Below are positions 23,100 through 35,882 of a DNA stretch of 64,000 bases, piece after piece. A program made the position numbers and the translations under genes. The first letter of the stretch is position 1; each line of letters begins with the position of its first letter. Under the pieces are notes generated by a model. That model ran no database searches and was not told where the DNA came from. It saw nothing but the letters and a program-made list of their open reading frames with translations. This DNA comes from Epiperipatus broadwayi (lineage: Eukaryota; Onychophora; Udeonychophora; Euonychophora; Peripatidae): positions 2,199,001-2,263,000 of the forward strand of contig JAQFVV010006306.1 of NCBI GenBank assembly GCA_028023455.1, given 5' to 3'.

Positions 23100-25000
23100 A
23101 TGATTACAAATAATTATTGAATTGTACTTTAATATGAATATGGGCTAGAGCAAAACATGCTATTGTGCATCATGGTATTTCCTACAGTTGCATTAAACCT
23201 CTATATATTTATTTTTCTACTTTATTGTAAACACACAAGAAGATGCCTGCAGTCCAAAGTAAACAAGGATTGGAATACTTAATGGTGAATCAAATAAGGA
23301 TCAAGGTGCTTACCATTAAACACAACTACAGGAGACACCATTGTACCTGTCTATCCTTGCTAAGGAAAATGATTTACTAAGTGAAACTGCTTTGAAGAAC
23401 AACTTGCCTAACTATCAACTACTACTTCTATTAAGATGATTTTTATGAACTTTGTTCCAATTACAATTTTTTAGTGAAGAAATTAACATTGTAAATTTTT
23501 GTTTTATTTTTTTTTACTTCTTGTTATCTGTTGTATTTTCACACTCTGATGCTGAAGCTTCATTTTTTTTTTTAGAATTAGCAAAGAAGAAAGGGGGGAT
23601 TATTCACTTTGATATTTTTTATATTTTCATTGTAAATAAAATTTAGGTTAACCCACCTGTTTCACATCAGGTTATCCACATAAATAGTAATGTAAGATTC
23701 TCTATCTTTATTTTCATAGATTAAATTGCAACATTTATACAGAATACATATTATATGTTTTATTTTGTTGATTAACCTTGTATATATATTTTCCAGTATG
23801 TTTGACTAATCAACTAGTATTAATTTCTATCTTTATCATATATATAAATTGGGGGGAAACTTGTTAAATAGATTGTTAACATCTGTAAATATATAATTTA
23901 GCTAGCCAGCATCTCAATTATCTTAAATTACTAAAGTTTATTTTTCTATATAATTATGATTTGTAAAGAATGAGTGACATAGATGGATTTCTATCATGGG
24001 GTATAAGGGTTGGATTATAATAATCATTAATTAGTAAAATGGTAGAGGTTCACATGTGACACATGTACATAGGATTATTATTATTATTTTATTTTTTATC
24101 ATTACTTTTCTTGTTATACTTTATGATATTTATTATTGTTAATAAATGTTTAAGAGTTTGTATTATTCCGGTCTCTGGTTTATTGAGTTGTCCTGACATT
24201 CCACAGTCTATAAACATATTATGCATGCACACACATCTATTTTTCTTGTCATATAAAAAAGCTTTAACGTAAAACAATTATAATAAATGCTAGTTGTAAC
24301 CTATATATAGGTTCAGGAGTTGCTGTGTGTATCTGTTCATACCTGTTAAAGGAGTCAAAAGCAATATTGTCTCTGGGCTTGAATATTAGGGCATAATGGA
24401 ATTGAAAAGGGGGAAAGTGGATGAACTAACCTAAATTGTATTTAATATTATTAAATAGGGATAGAGTTAGTCAATTAAAGTGTATGCAATCATTGGTTAA
24501 ACATTTCATCAGTTCTCATTAGCTTTCTACCAGAACACCCAAAGTCTGACCATAGTTAGATGCAACCTTTTCCCCTTCTAAGCCTGGTAGGTCTCTGCAG
24601 ATTGTGTCATTAGAAGCAATAAATTAGAGCATATTCACTTATCCCACACCAGATTGCTACATCTGCATAGTATTACAGTCTGCAAGTTAGTTGATCATCC
24701 GTTACATCTGGCACACCATCATTGGGCTTGGTTAGCTTATGATTGTTGATGAAGAGTACCGTTTGTTATATCTGGTGTCAGCAATGTTTGCGGCTAGTGG
24801 TAATCATTCTGTCCATTATATCTGGCGCCATCAACTTTGGGGCTCGATAGATAGGTGTACCATCACATATAGACTTTGTGTAAGTTGGTCATACATTGTG
24901 ATCGAACCAGATGATTGTTGAATCTGATCTAAAATCCAGGTGAATCTTTCCGTCCGCTATAAAACTTTCAAGGATGATACAGTTATAGTGTGACTAATAG
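23100..25000. other. Possible decayed LTR-element remains
   Basis: Purine tracts AAGAAAGGGGGGA near 23586 and AAAAGGGGGAAAGTGG near 24406 look like polypurine tracts. TCTGGCGCCATCAACTTTGG near 24822 resembles a primer-binding-site start. Two degenerate repeats of it lie just upstream (near 24705 and 24768), each following TTA(C/T)ATC. No reverse transcriptase or integrase sequence is readable. The 60 to 78 codon frames here are unrecognised. Confidence 0.25.
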
Positions 25001-25558
25001 ATATGTGAAATCCTCAAGAATAAGGTCTCCATATTCTTCCAAGTATAAAAAGCTGATTACTTATTTATTTAATAAAAAAGAAAAAATCCTATAGTGAAAA
25101 AAAACAAGCTTATGAAATCAGAGAACTCGGTGTTTTCAAAATAAAGGTATTTGTTTTTTGCTCATTTATATTAAGAAAGCTTAATACTGTAATTTAATGG
25201 TATGAATAGAAGTATAGCCAATCAAAATGGGAAAATAGGGAATGTCTGAAAATATATATTTCCAATTATTTAACTTTATGCTCTTTTCATATCCTAATGA
25301 AATACTTCAAAAATTTGAGTTGAGTCAAGTACTATGAAAAAGTATTTTTTATCAAATATAAATGTCAATTTTCCTGGAACAAGAGTTTGCTACAGAACAT
25401 GTTTTCCTCTTCTATTATTAAGACAATCTGCACAGAGAGGAATGATAGTAAGAGAAAGTTCAAGAGGCATGAGTTATTGCAAGAGACCTGAATTCAATCA
25501 ACAAGAAGGAGTCTTGCATCCCTTTATCAAAACAAAAATGGAATATCTGACTTTTATA

Positions 25559-26311
25559 GGGTTTTCCTGAAGGTTTGTGATGATGGTACTCTAGTTGTAT
25601 TTTTAATATGGACTATTTCCATAATCTAATATATGTATTGAATGTCTTTAGAAAAATTTAACTTTTATTTAAATATTCCAAATACATACAATTGTTAGTA
25701 ATAGCACATCAAACAGGTTAGTATTGCACAATGTTTCAAGAGGTATTGTTCTCCCCTCTTCTTCAGGTGTTGCTGGCCTGACCAGTAACAGTATTAGCAT
25801 CAGATTCGAACTTGGGTCCTTAGATTCTTGATTATTGAATTTTAAGATATGTTTCAAGATATATTGTTCTCCCCTCTTCTTCAGGTGTTGCTGGCTTGAC
25901 CAATGACAGTACTGGCATGGGATTCGCACCTGGTCCTTAGATTACTTAAAACTCAATAATCAAGAATCTAAAAGCCAGGTTCGAATCCCATGTTAGTACT
26001 GTCATTGGTCAGGCCAGCAACACCTGAAGATGAGGGGAGAACAATACCTCTCGAAATGTACCTTAAAATTCAATAATAAAGAATCTAAGGACCCAGGTTC
26101 GAATCCCATGCTAGTACTGTTACTGGTCAGGTCAGCAACACCTAAAGAAAAGGGGAGAACAATACCTCTCAAAACGTTGTGCAATACTAACCTGTTTGAT
26201 GTGCTATTATTAACAGTTGAACGTATTTGGAATATTTAAATAAAGTTAAATTTTTCTGAAGACATTCAATACGCATATTAAATGATGGAAATAATCCAAA
26301 ATAAAAATACA
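25559..26311. mobile_element. Family C tRNA-headed palindromic element C1
   Basis: Inverted dimer bounded by a perfect 14 bp duplication, ATCTGACTTTTATA at 25545-25558 and 26312-26325. The arms run from TTGTATTTTTAATATGG inward. Each arm contains a tRNA-like half with a B box (AGGTTCGAATCCC in the right arm), a GGTCAGGCCAGCAACACCTG block, and a hammerhead-like segment CTGAAGA...CCTCTCGAAA. The left side carries an extra partial tandem copy (25855-25930). Outer segments contain TTTAAATAAAGTTAAATTT. The several 60-86 codon frames over it are repeat translations. Confidence 0.8.
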
Positions 26312-26329
26312 ATCTGACTTTTATAATTT

Positions 26330-27545
26330 GCATTTCTCATTACAATAATTTGCATATTTTATAAAATATACAGTTAGACTCCTCCCGGCATAGTTAGTTA
26401 ATTTTGCACTATGATTATGGCCAGAGTCATCGAAAGTTAACTCAGTGCTATTAAGTTAGAATATATATAGAATTTGGTAAAAATACCTTTTTATAGTAGC
26501 TTGTCCTAACGACAGCGGAAGGTTTTTGATTGCAGTAAAAAATTCAATTTCAAAATTAAATCACATTTATTATGCTCGTTGTTATAATACTCTTAATTAA
26601 TTTTTTAATGGAACAGGAGATAATTTAAAAAAAAACTTTCTTTTTATGCATCGACTAAATCATCATTCTTCCATTTTTTTAATATGAAATTTCTAAGTTT
26701 GTGATACATTGGATAAAATTGTACGCATCCTCCAAAATATTTAGAAATACAAGACAGTGTATCAATATCAGATTATTATCCATTTCATATATTAAATCAA
26801 CAGAAATTTGCTGTCCAGAATAATCCAAAAAAAGTTCACTGTGGCAGAGAAGTTAGATTTTATATTATACTTAAACTAGAAGATTGAAAGTCATAAAAAT
26901 TGCTTTTTCAGATGAAGAATTATCATATTATTATTACAATGATTAGTTAAGAATAAAAATATTAAGCCATTGTTATATATATTTACATACAGACAGAGCT
27001 TGAAATTTCCAACATTAGAAAGGTCAGTTTTATAAACAATTTGAGATTAATATTTTTTTCTGATATGGAAAAAGTGAAGCCTATTCCCAACTATTAAATG
27101 TGCTTTTTAAGACCTTTCATTTACTAGCATCTAAAATTTCCCATTTTGAGGCTGTGAAAAAGATAACAGTTACTTTATTTGTGGCCATGTTCACATCTAC
27201 TAAAGATTTATTGAAAAAACTGTTTATAGTTGTCTCTTTGTTTTCCTTTGCATGCTAGTATCTTTTTGAATCCTGTCCTATAACGTAAGTAATTATTCAA
27301 TTAATATTTTCAAATAACACAAATATATATAATATAAATATGAAGATGTTTACAAATCAAATAAAAAAAAAACAACTTCATGACACCAATAATTATAAAA
27401 AAATAAAATAATTAAATTAAAAGGAACACAAACTTATAAAGTTAAAATTCATAGTAATCAAACTGATTAATTTTAATACTTACTACAAAAATGATTTTCA
27501 CCATGATTTATACAATTTTTATATTCATTTAGATACCATTATTTA
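26330..27545. other. AT-rich region without recognisable genes
   Basis: No supported feature. Some plus-strand segments around 27.1 kb look weakly coding but match nothing I know. Confidence 0.35.
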
Positions 27546-27551
27546 TTTTAG

Positions 27552-27860
27552 CAGCAAACTCTTCATATGGTAGTGCCACCCAGTGCAAGCCTAAATAATC
27601 AATGAATGCAAGAAGATTTGTGCATCAAATCCTTATCTAGTGGCTAGTCATTCAATATCCTCAGGCTGGTTTCTAGCTTCTGGCTTTCTTCAGTGAGGAG
27701 TCTTGGATCTGAGAGCACTGTATTTAGATCTTAGGATCAAATGCAACCTTTCAGCAGCTAAATTTTATGGCTTGCACTGTGTGGTCTGCAGTATGGAGAA
27801 TTTTCTATTGTTTTAACAACTGGTGTAGACATAAGAAATGGTGATCATGTGATATGTTCT
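27552..27860. mobile_element. Family A ribozyme element A3
   Basis: Shortened inverted dimer: a left arm from AGCAAACTCTTCATATGG through the hammerhead region, then a deleted right arm ending with GGTGATCATGTGAT. The minus-strand hammerhead at 27658-27699 keeps CTGAAGA and GAAA but has GCC instead of GTC. Flanking duplication not clear. Confidence 0.7.
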
Positions 27861-28175
27861 TTGGTTTAACACGGACCTTAAAATATTGTTCCTTTTACAT
27901 ATATTAATCGAGAATAAAACAGACATAGTAAGACTTGCAGCAAAGGATTACTTATAATTTCTCTAAGTATCTCTGGTCTACTATCTCTGTAGTACAATGT
28001 AATGATAATAATAAATACAAATAATATAAGCTATTACAAATAATATTAATTTACTATCAAAAAATTCAATATACAATGAAAATTCAATATAAATTCCAAA
28101 TAGGAGCATGAAAATTTAAATTGTTTTAGATTTACACTGCATGCTATCCAATAATCTTGCACATCTGATTATATA

Positions 28176-28923
28176 TTGTATTTTTATATTGGACTATTTC
28201 CATCATCTAATATATGTATTGAATGTCTTTAGAAAAATTTAACTTTATTAAAATATTCCAAATACATTCAACTGTTAGTAATAGCATGTCAAATAGGTTA
28301 GTATATGCACAATGGTTCGAGAGTATTAATCTCCCCTCTTCTTCAGGTGTTGCTGACCTGACCAGAGACAATACTAGCATGGGATTTGAATCTGGGTCTT
28401 TAGATTCTTGAGTTTTGAAGTTTAAGGTAATGCTTTAACCAAATGAGCCATCCTGCCAAAGGCAAAGACTGTAGTAATTTCATATACTTATCTATGAGGT
28501 TGCTCCTGATTTCTCCACTTTTTTCTAAGAGCAAAGTTGATTAGTGGTTTCCATACTTTATGTGTAGTCGCACTAAGTTGGCTTATGGGATTTTTTGCCA
28601 TTATCATGTGAGCAGCTTCTTTAAATTTTCTTCTTTGTACCAAATTCAAAACTCAAAAATCTAAGAACCCATGTTCGAATCCCGTGCTAGTACTGTCACT
28701 GATCAGGCCAGGAACACCTGAAGAAGAGGGGAGACTAATACCTCTCAAAATGTTGTGCATTTACTAACCTGTTCGATGTACTATTACTAACAGTTGAATG
28801 TATTTGGAATATTTAAATAAAGTTAAATTTTTCTAAATACATTCAATACATATATTAGATGATGGAAATAGTCCAATATAAAAATACAACTAGAACACCA
28901 TCATCACAAACTTTCAGGAAAAT
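28176..28923. mobile_element. Family C tRNA-headed palindromic element C2
   Basis: Flanked by a 13 bp duplication with one mismatch (ATCTGATTATATA at 28163-28175, ATCTGGTTATATA at 28924-28936). The left arm in minus orientation contains a fuller tRNA-like head, GGCAGGATGGCTCATTTGG, with a B box near 28390. The right arm has GTTCGAATCCCGTGCTAG. The unpaired centre (about 28460-28645) is unrelated, low-complexity DNA. Hammerhead-like segments occur in both arms: CTGAAGA followed by GAGG/CCTCTC in the right arm. Confidence 0.75.
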
Positions 28924-28939
28924 ATCTGGTTATATAATT

Positions 28940-29175
28940 TCAACTCACTACTGTTGCACAGGATTCTACGTAGTCTTCTGTGGGATGAAATAGGATCCTA
29001 ATTTAATTATATTCATTATCAACAATGTAGATTCACAGAGATAGATATAGAGAAAAAACGATGTTAAATTAAATGCAATTTTTTTAAAAATTTGGATATT
29101 TTTCTTTGTCTATTAGATTACAAAAGTGATTTTTAAATTCTGATTTGTGTATATTTTAAAATTATGTCATTTTGC
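28940..29175. other. Spacer, no gene seen
   Basis: No supported feature. Confidence 0.4.
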
Positions 29176-29430
29176 ACGAGAAGAATTTCACTTTACTTAA
29201 CAAATAAAATAACTGCATTTATATTTTCAGTCATTGGTTTCACATCAACATTGCCAAATGGGGCTACCTCAAGAAAGTATCTGTCGGCTCTAGTCTAGTA
29301 AATTTTTCAAAATGTTTCTCAAATTCAGAATGAAGAGTTATTATTTCTTCATTATTTATCTGTCAGAAAAATTTATCAAAAATATTGTTGTAATTATAAA
29401 ATTATTTAAACGCACATTGATTATGTAAGT

Positions 29431-29610
29431 AATATTTACTAAGGCTATAAATCTCAAGAGGGTGCACATGGAAATGTGAAAGTAGGGACCTCTACAGGTC
29501 TTAACCACAAGCTTCTTCCACAGCATAAGCTTGTGGTTAAGACCTGTAGAGGTCCCTACTTTCGCATTTTCATGCACACACTCTTGAGGTTTATAGCCTT
29601 AGTAAATATT
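29431..29610. repeat. Near-perfect palindromic insertion in the hAT pseudogene
   Basis: Arms of about 80 bp meet at AAGCTTCTTCCACAGCATAAGCTT and pair almost completely; AATATTTACTAAGGCTATAAA starts the left arm and its complement ends the right. AAATATTGTTG occurs on both sides (near 29381 and 29605) and may be the target duplication. No coding capacity; the frame at 29356-29577 is a translation of it. Confidence 0.65.
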
Positions 29611-30385
29611 GTTGAAATTTTTCAATTCATTCTTCATTAACTGGATAGACAAAAACCTTAACCTATTTTTGCAAGTATTAATATATCCAATCATTTTAGA
29701 TATTGTTTTGTTCCTTATTGCAATTGTAAATTCACTTCATTAAGATGGTTACTTATATTGACAATAAAAGCTAAACCTATCAACCAAATGTCACCAATAA
29801 GCTCAATGATTTCTTGACATTAAAGAATCTTTTATCTCTTGTAATACGTTTCTAAATCTTTGTAAAAATATTCCTCAACTGAACTAATGATCATCATCAT
29901 AATATAACAAGTTACCGTACTCAGATTCAGTTTCTTCTAGTTGAATCCCAAATATTTTTCTCTGAAGACTTTATATCAAACGGAGTTCATAATTCCCATG
30001 CAGATTCCGTAATTTAGAAGTGTTGCTGGTAAATAATATAATTATATGGGGGGAAAAATTGGGAAAATTATCATCTCTGATACACATAGTCAAAAATCCA
30101 TTTATTATTCAGGCACCGATGATACTATATCTGTTGTCATAGATACAACTTTATAAAGTGAAATTTTCTCCTCTATGTATTTTTTAAAAGCACAGTTAAG
30201 ATCTTCATTTCATGTTTTCTTCTTTAAAACTAACATTGTTAATAATTCTTCTTTCACATTTATATCTTTAAAAAACAATTCTTATAAAATTCCAAAGCTG
30301 GGAAATATCAAGTATGTCAAGAAATTCATTAAACTACAAGAGTTATTCATATCTTCATTTAGTTGTTCAATGATATCAGAATTTA

Positions 30386-30761
30386 AAACAGGCAAAACTC
30401 ACTATACATATTCCCACATACAGCAGCGTAGAGTAATCAATGAATGCCAGAAGGCTTGTGCATAAAATCCCCATCTAGTGCCTACTCATTGAATATCCCC
30501 AGACTAGTTTCTGGCTTGTGACCTTTTTCAGTGAGGAGGATCGAAAGCACTGCACCTAGATCCAAGGCTCCTCACTGACGAAGGCCACAAGCCATAAACT
30601 AGTCTGGGGATATTGGATGAGTAGGCACTAGATGGGGATTTTATGCACAAGCCTTCTGGAAACCATTGACTACTCGAGCTTGCTGTGTGTGGCAATATGT
30701 ATAGTGAATTTGAGCTGCTTTAACAACAATTATAAGCAAGCATAAGAAATGGTCATCATGT
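30386..30761. mobile_element. Family A ribozyme element A4, inserted in the hAT pseudogene
   Basis: Perfect 14 bp duplication GATATCAGAATTTA at 30372-30385 and 30762-30775; removing one copy restores continuity of the hAT reading. Inverted dimer with a minus-strand hammerhead at 30496-30537 (GAAA and GTC intact, CTGAAAA) and a plus-strand one at 30569-30610 (CTGACGA and GTC intact, TAAA for GAAA). Both should be inactive by single core changes. Confidence 0.85.
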
Positions 30762-31089
30762 GATATCAGAATTTATTATTTCTGTGCAATACCTGATAGT
30801 TTTATGGAAAAGTCACATATCTTTAATTGTGGAAATAATTTCACTTTTGTTTTTGAATGAATCAAATAACGAACTGCTGGCTTCTAGATATGCTTCTTTT
30901 ATTATTCCTCCATTAGTGAGATTTCTTAGGTTTTGTTAACACATATCTTACATAAAATGATGCAACCATTGTGGCTCTAAATTTAATCATTGGAATGAGA
31001 AAATATGATTGTTGGTTAGTTAATTGTGATTTAAATTTGCATTCATCATCATGAAGAGAAACTTTTCTTCTCATTCTAAGTTACAACTG

Positions 31090-33110
31090 TCTTTCTTTTT
31101 GTTACCCTCGCAACAAAAACTAGTTATGAGTTCTGCAACTGTCTTAACATTATTCAGTGCTGTTTGCTGTGCCTTCACATTGTGTATGCATTGTGCAGTG
31201 ATCATATTCAAGCTGATGAATTTGTAATTGATGTGTTTATGATTGTGCATTTCAAATAGCATGTGTCATCTGCCACCTTTATTGGTTAGTTTGTCCAAGT
31301 ATAGACAGCTGGTGAAGATCTTATTCTTGCCTATAATAGTCATGTATATGGTAAAAAGTGTTTCTTTTATATATAGTTATCTAATCTAGAATTGGTTATC
31401 ATTATTTTCTCTTAATTAAGGGTTACTCAAAATTTCTTGGGGGTCTACTGCCCAAACATGATCGATATCTTGCCCGCTCTTGATTGTGCTTAACATAAAC
31501 AGATAAGTATACTAACATACTCTGTAAATTTGATGCAGAAGTGGAATAATAAATTCTGGTGCTTAACATATGTGGATCATACTAAGTTCTATATCTTATG
31601 GTTCTTGAACTTCTTATGAATTTCTAAGCAATAAATCATTCAATTATCTTTTTATTTATTAATATTGACCTATATACTGAAGCAGTCGGATCTAAGTTTG
31701 ATCCGAGCTTTATGAGATCTCACCTTTAGCCTATCAAACCCTATCACTAACAATGAATTTCTGAAAGTAATGGGGCTTTATACGTTTAATACACGCTAAT
31801 AAAACAGAGTATTATTTAAACATTTGTTAAAACCAATTATTTTATATTTAAACTAACTAATATTATTAATAATTCATGATAAAATTATTCATAAAACATA
31901 TATATATATATTGCAACTGCGTGGATTGTACGTATATATTTATAAATAGTTAAATATATATATTCGTTATAAAGTTTCATTACATCGGAATGTTTATTTC
32001 TACTTTGACCATTTTGTTCAAATTTATGTGATTAAAAGCTACATTCTTTTGATAAGTTTTCAGATCATCCTTTCCCAAAGACAATGAGGAATTTGGATTG
32101 AAAACCAATTAACAAAATTTTTTAATTGTGATAATTCAAAAAGCTTTCGCCTGAAGACATCGGAGTCAGAATGGGTGAGAAACCGCAGCAAAGGTATAAA
32201 CAGCCCGGAAAAGTTTCAAAAAAGAGAAGCCATATTTTTTTAGAAGAGTTGCTACCTGAAGCTGCGTCACTTTTAATTATGAATTTTGATAGTCTTTTCA
32301 GCATGGTGTGTGGCTAACTTTGGGGATCTGATTGCTGGATCCTGGAGTTGCCATAAAATCTTCAAAATGTAGCTGCAAATTAGAACTTTTCCATACCAAT
32401 CATGAGCTGCCAAAATCATAAGGAAACCAACCCACAAATGCTAGTCATCTGAATTAAATATGCGCCTATGTTCGTCTCCTAAACCCAACTGGACTCTGCT
32501 GTGTAAATTAAGGAACAAACCATGAAAGGACTGGTAATATCTTTTTTTTCTGAACTGCAACTTTCTGGCCAGTTTCTGAACTTTATAAATCACATTTTAA
32601 GTTAACTACGGTTAAAAATTTCTTCTTACTTTATAATGTCTTAATTTGTGTAGTAATTCTCTATTTTTATCTCTGGTCTTTAAATTAACATTTTGTTAAC
32701 TTTTCTCTTATGATGGCAGTTCGCTTTAACTAATTTTATTATATATATTTATTTGAATGATTATTAATATCATTTATTTTTGATTATATGCCAATAATAC
32801 TTCAACTCGATAATAATCTCTTTCGTTAAATTTACCTCATGAAAATAATATAGTATTAAATTTTATAGTTTAATTATTGCCCACTAGAACTAAATACGGT
32901 TCTACTAATTATCAAGTTGAAGGATTTATTAAATGTTTGCTATTTTACCAATGGCTGATGATTATTAGCCCATTTTATAACCTATGCTCCCGGCTATTTT
33001 ATTTGAGTTCACAAATTTATCTATTCATATTGATAATATTAAAATGTTTTGCTAAAGGTTGATAAAGGAAATAAAATCAATATATTCTAATTTAAATTTT
33101 GTACTTTATA
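31090..33110. other. AT-rich region without recognisable genes
   Basis: No gene recognised. The more GC-balanced segment 32130-32310 has a 60-codon minus frame with no similarity I know. TCTGGTGCTTAACATATG near 31556 weakly resembles a primer-binding site after an LTR. Confidence 0.35.
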
Positions 33111-33120
33111 TTAATATTCA

Positions 33121-33655
33121 GGGAGGGCATGATATTTAGGGTATGATTATTATAATTATATAATTACATTTAGTCATTTTGCTTATGATAAGTTTGATTT
33201 TAATCTGACATGATCAGGTCATTACGTGAAGCATTTCTCATATAATTTGGGTTTTATTAATTAAATACGATGATCATTGAATCATCACTTTCCGAACATT
33301 GCTAATGCGAGCCACACTCTTACTCCTGAGATTTGTCATCGGTGGTCTTATTGTTATTTTAATTACATAGGAAATCACTTCCTCCCTTGCTCGTTATTAT
33401 ATTGGAACACCAAAGGTTCATGGCTATATCCAGGCCTGGCTTTTCCTGTGTTCCACTGATTCTTTATAAGGCAGAAAAGACTTGTAGAATACAAGCCACT
33501 CTTCTACTTCTTAAATCACCGACAAGCCATTCTAATTCACATTTGTTTTATTGATCGTAAGTTATTAGTACCGTTTATTTCTCAGTTCCAATAAAGTCCC
33601 GCTCTCATGCTTATAAATCGTAATGAATTGATTTTATTAAAATCAAACAATCTCA
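33121..33655 (+). repeat. Possible LTR with preceding polypurine tract
   Basis: GGGAGGGCA followed directly by TGATATTTAGGG has the form of a polypurine tract and an LTR start. Downstream come TTCTTTATAAGGCAG (TATA-like) and CAATAAAGTCCCGC (polyadenylation-like) in the expected order over about 500 bp. No partner LTR or internal coding region is found, so this could be the truncated 3' end of an LTR element. Confidence 0.4.
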
Positions 33656-33659
33656 TCTA

Positions 33660-34350
33660 TAATTTTAAATAAGTAAAGTTATTCCCTAAATACTTATCAT
33701 GCTTTTTATGAATTGATCTATGGATGTGTGAAAATGAATCTCACATCTTTCTTGTTTTTTAAAACTAGAATCATAGCCTCTTTCCAAATAAAATACATTT
33801 ATTTACCTTTGTTTACTTGTTGGGGCATAGACATATATATTTCTCCCATAATTGCATATTAATTATTGGCATATGAGCATGACTGCCATTATTTATTGTA
33901 AATTGTAATTCACTCTCTAAAGGCTAGAGATAATATATCATGCTAATCATAACCATTTGAACAAACATTTATTTATTATTATTAAATATTTTATATAACA
34001 TATTTGGTTTTGACTTTCTTCATTATTTATTAATTATTTTAATATTCATGCTCGCTGTCTGTATTGACAGCCCAAACATACACATATGAATTGATCTAGA
34101 AATATACATAGCCATTTTATTGTATGTTAGCTAGAGTCAGATCAGGGGGCTCAGAAATCATCATCTGTTGAGCTAGTTCCTTGGCACATAGTCATGTGCC
34201 ATCAACATGTGTTATCCATTGATTTGATCTGAACTTGTGAGTTGGGTTCGAATTCAGTTTGGTCTTGGATTTAATTCTTTGGTTCGACTGGGTTTGAAAC
34301 CGACTTCGCGTTTAGGTAGTTGGGTATAACATCTGTTGACCAGTAACAAT
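33660..34350. other. AT-rich stretch, no gene seen
   Basis: No supported feature. Confidence 0.4.
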
Positions 34351-34357
34351 ACATATA

Positions 34358-34600
34358 TAGAGATAGTTTGGACATATTGCTAGAAGAGATGATAATAGAT
34401 TGACAGCCGAAGCATAAAACCAGATTTCAAAAGATCTAGAAAGAGACCATGTGTAAGATGGATGAATGAAATAAAGAAATATGTTTGGGGTGATGTCGAG
34501 AAGAGATGCTAGAGATCGGAGAAGATGGACTAGACTTGGAGAAACCTTCATCCTGCAGAAGATCGATGATGGTTGAAAATAATGATGATATACCTACTAC
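34358..34600 (+). pseudogene. RTE-like LINE 3' fragment
   Basis: Plus-strand remains of the LINE C-terminus: a WAEHIARRDDNR-like block, then RKRPCVRWMNEIKKYVW, then RRDAR-x-RRRWTRLGETFI, ending in GATGATGGTTGAAAATAATG. It aligns with the end of the larger fragment at 38440-39300. Frame is broken near 34420. Confidence 0.7.
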
Positions 34601-34939
34601 CACGCTATCCCTTATTTAAAAAATTTACAATCATTTCATAATAATTGTGTTTAAAAGCACTTTTCATTTTTGGTCAAAAGTTTTAATTCTTTGCATATGG
34701 TTGTCCATAATCTTATGATGACATCAAGCTGGCTTCAAACATGGTTGTCCTTAATTAAAATATTTTTGATCAACGTACATTGAGAAAAAAAGAAACGTTC
34801 TTTAACAGAGAAATAATATTTTTTTAAAAATATAAATCATATTGATTAAGATCAATAGTAATTATTAACATGACATTAACGCATAAATAAAGAGTGAAAT
34901 TTTCTTATTGAATACTTAAAAGTTAGCAAATCAATTTTA

Positions 34940-35305
34940 ATGAGCGACTTAAGCTCAACATGAGTATTACAATAGGTTATTGGCATCAAAAAGGGCTTTG
35001 AGCATTCCATCATCAGATTTTCAATGATATGGATGGCTAAAAAGTTTGGAATGTGGAGAAGATTGAAACCTATCCATTAAAGTTTGAAGATTTGCTTATC
35101 TTAATATAAACCAAGCACTGATTATATACGTGTCGAATATGATGATCTGGACCAACTGATGAGTGCTAGTTTAGCACAAAATATGTATATTGGAGATTAT
35201 TTGTCTTTTTCATAAGTATGTGGTCATATGTAGTGGTTATATAAGATGGAGTGGATGACTGAAGGAAGCTTGAAAGCCTGGGTTCAAATCCCCTCTAATT
35301 ACATC
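34940..35305 (+). mobile_element. Family B ribozyme element, copy 4
   Basis: Full block order with a B-box-like GGGTTCAAATCCCC near the end. The hammerhead motif at 35144-35198 keeps CTGATGA, stem II GTGCT/AGCAC, the ACCAA/TTGG stem and UA, but GAAA is AAAA. Confidence 0.75.
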
Positions 35306-35309
35306 AAGC

Positions 35310-35880
35310 TTAACTATATACACTATACTTATATTTAAATATTAAATATTTCTTCTTGTACACAGATATATTGAAAATGATAACATTATCCTTACAGAAA
35401 GTCGGTAAAACTTAAATTTACTCACTGATATAAATCATGCCGATATGTTGACAGACAGATTTTCATTATAGCAATGTTAATTTGAAACCAATATGGCGGC
35501 ATTCACCATTATCAAAACAAAATTTTTTTTTTAAAACGAAAAATACTTAATAACACAGTCTATAAATCATTTCATTATTAGTTATTTAAAAATGAATATT
35601 GGCTATTGTAATTAGAAAAAAGATAGAAAAACAAAAAGTAAAAAGTTAGAAAATGAAAAATTAGATGTGTAATGGAAAAACGGAAATGTGGTTGTACAGA
35701 CACAGTCCTACTGACATAATTAATGTAGAGAAGATTGACAACATATGAAACACATTGCAATTATACTCTGTATTAGTCTAAGTAAAAAGTCACTAAAATA
35801 AAATAAAATAGAGAGACTGTGAAGAAAAAACTCATAATGAATTATTTAGTAATAAACGTAAATACGTATAATTCTAATAT
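35310..35880. other. AT-rich stretch, no gene seen
   Basis: No supported feature. Confidence 0.4.
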
Positions 35881-35882
35881 AC

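Larger units (their letters stand above)
29180..31080 (-). pseudogene. hAT-type transposase pseudogene (ZBED5/GTF2IRD2-like)
   Basis: On the minus strand, a decayed hAT transposase of the type found in ZBED5 and GTF2IRD2-like proteins. In order: FRATMVASFYVRYVLTKPKK and GGIIKEAYLEASSSLF match the family's AS-x-x-VS-x-x-IAK-x-KKP region. IKDM then TIRYCTEIINSDIIEQL matches the LS-x-x-T-x-x-R block. INVKEELLTMLVLKKK follows, then KYIEEKISLYKVVSMTTD (family V-x-TDGA), a weak YIIYQQHF (HCIIHQ block), and DIWLIGLAFIVNISNHLNEV (DLAFLVDIT-x-HLN). EFEKHFEKFTRLEP lies near the end. Many stops and frameshifts. It is interrupted by a family A element at 30386-30761 and a palindrome at 29431-29610. The BED zinc finger and dimerisation C-terminus were not found. 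Confidence 0.75.

Noticed and set aside
29431-29610. Palindrome in the hAT pseudogene as a ribozyme element
   Set aside because: No CTGANGA/GAAA combination on either strand; kept as a plain fold-back insertion.
32140-32190. CTGAAGACATC...GGTGAGAAAC as another hammerhead
   Set aside because: Stem II is possible, but no UH cleavage site or stem I follows GAAA.
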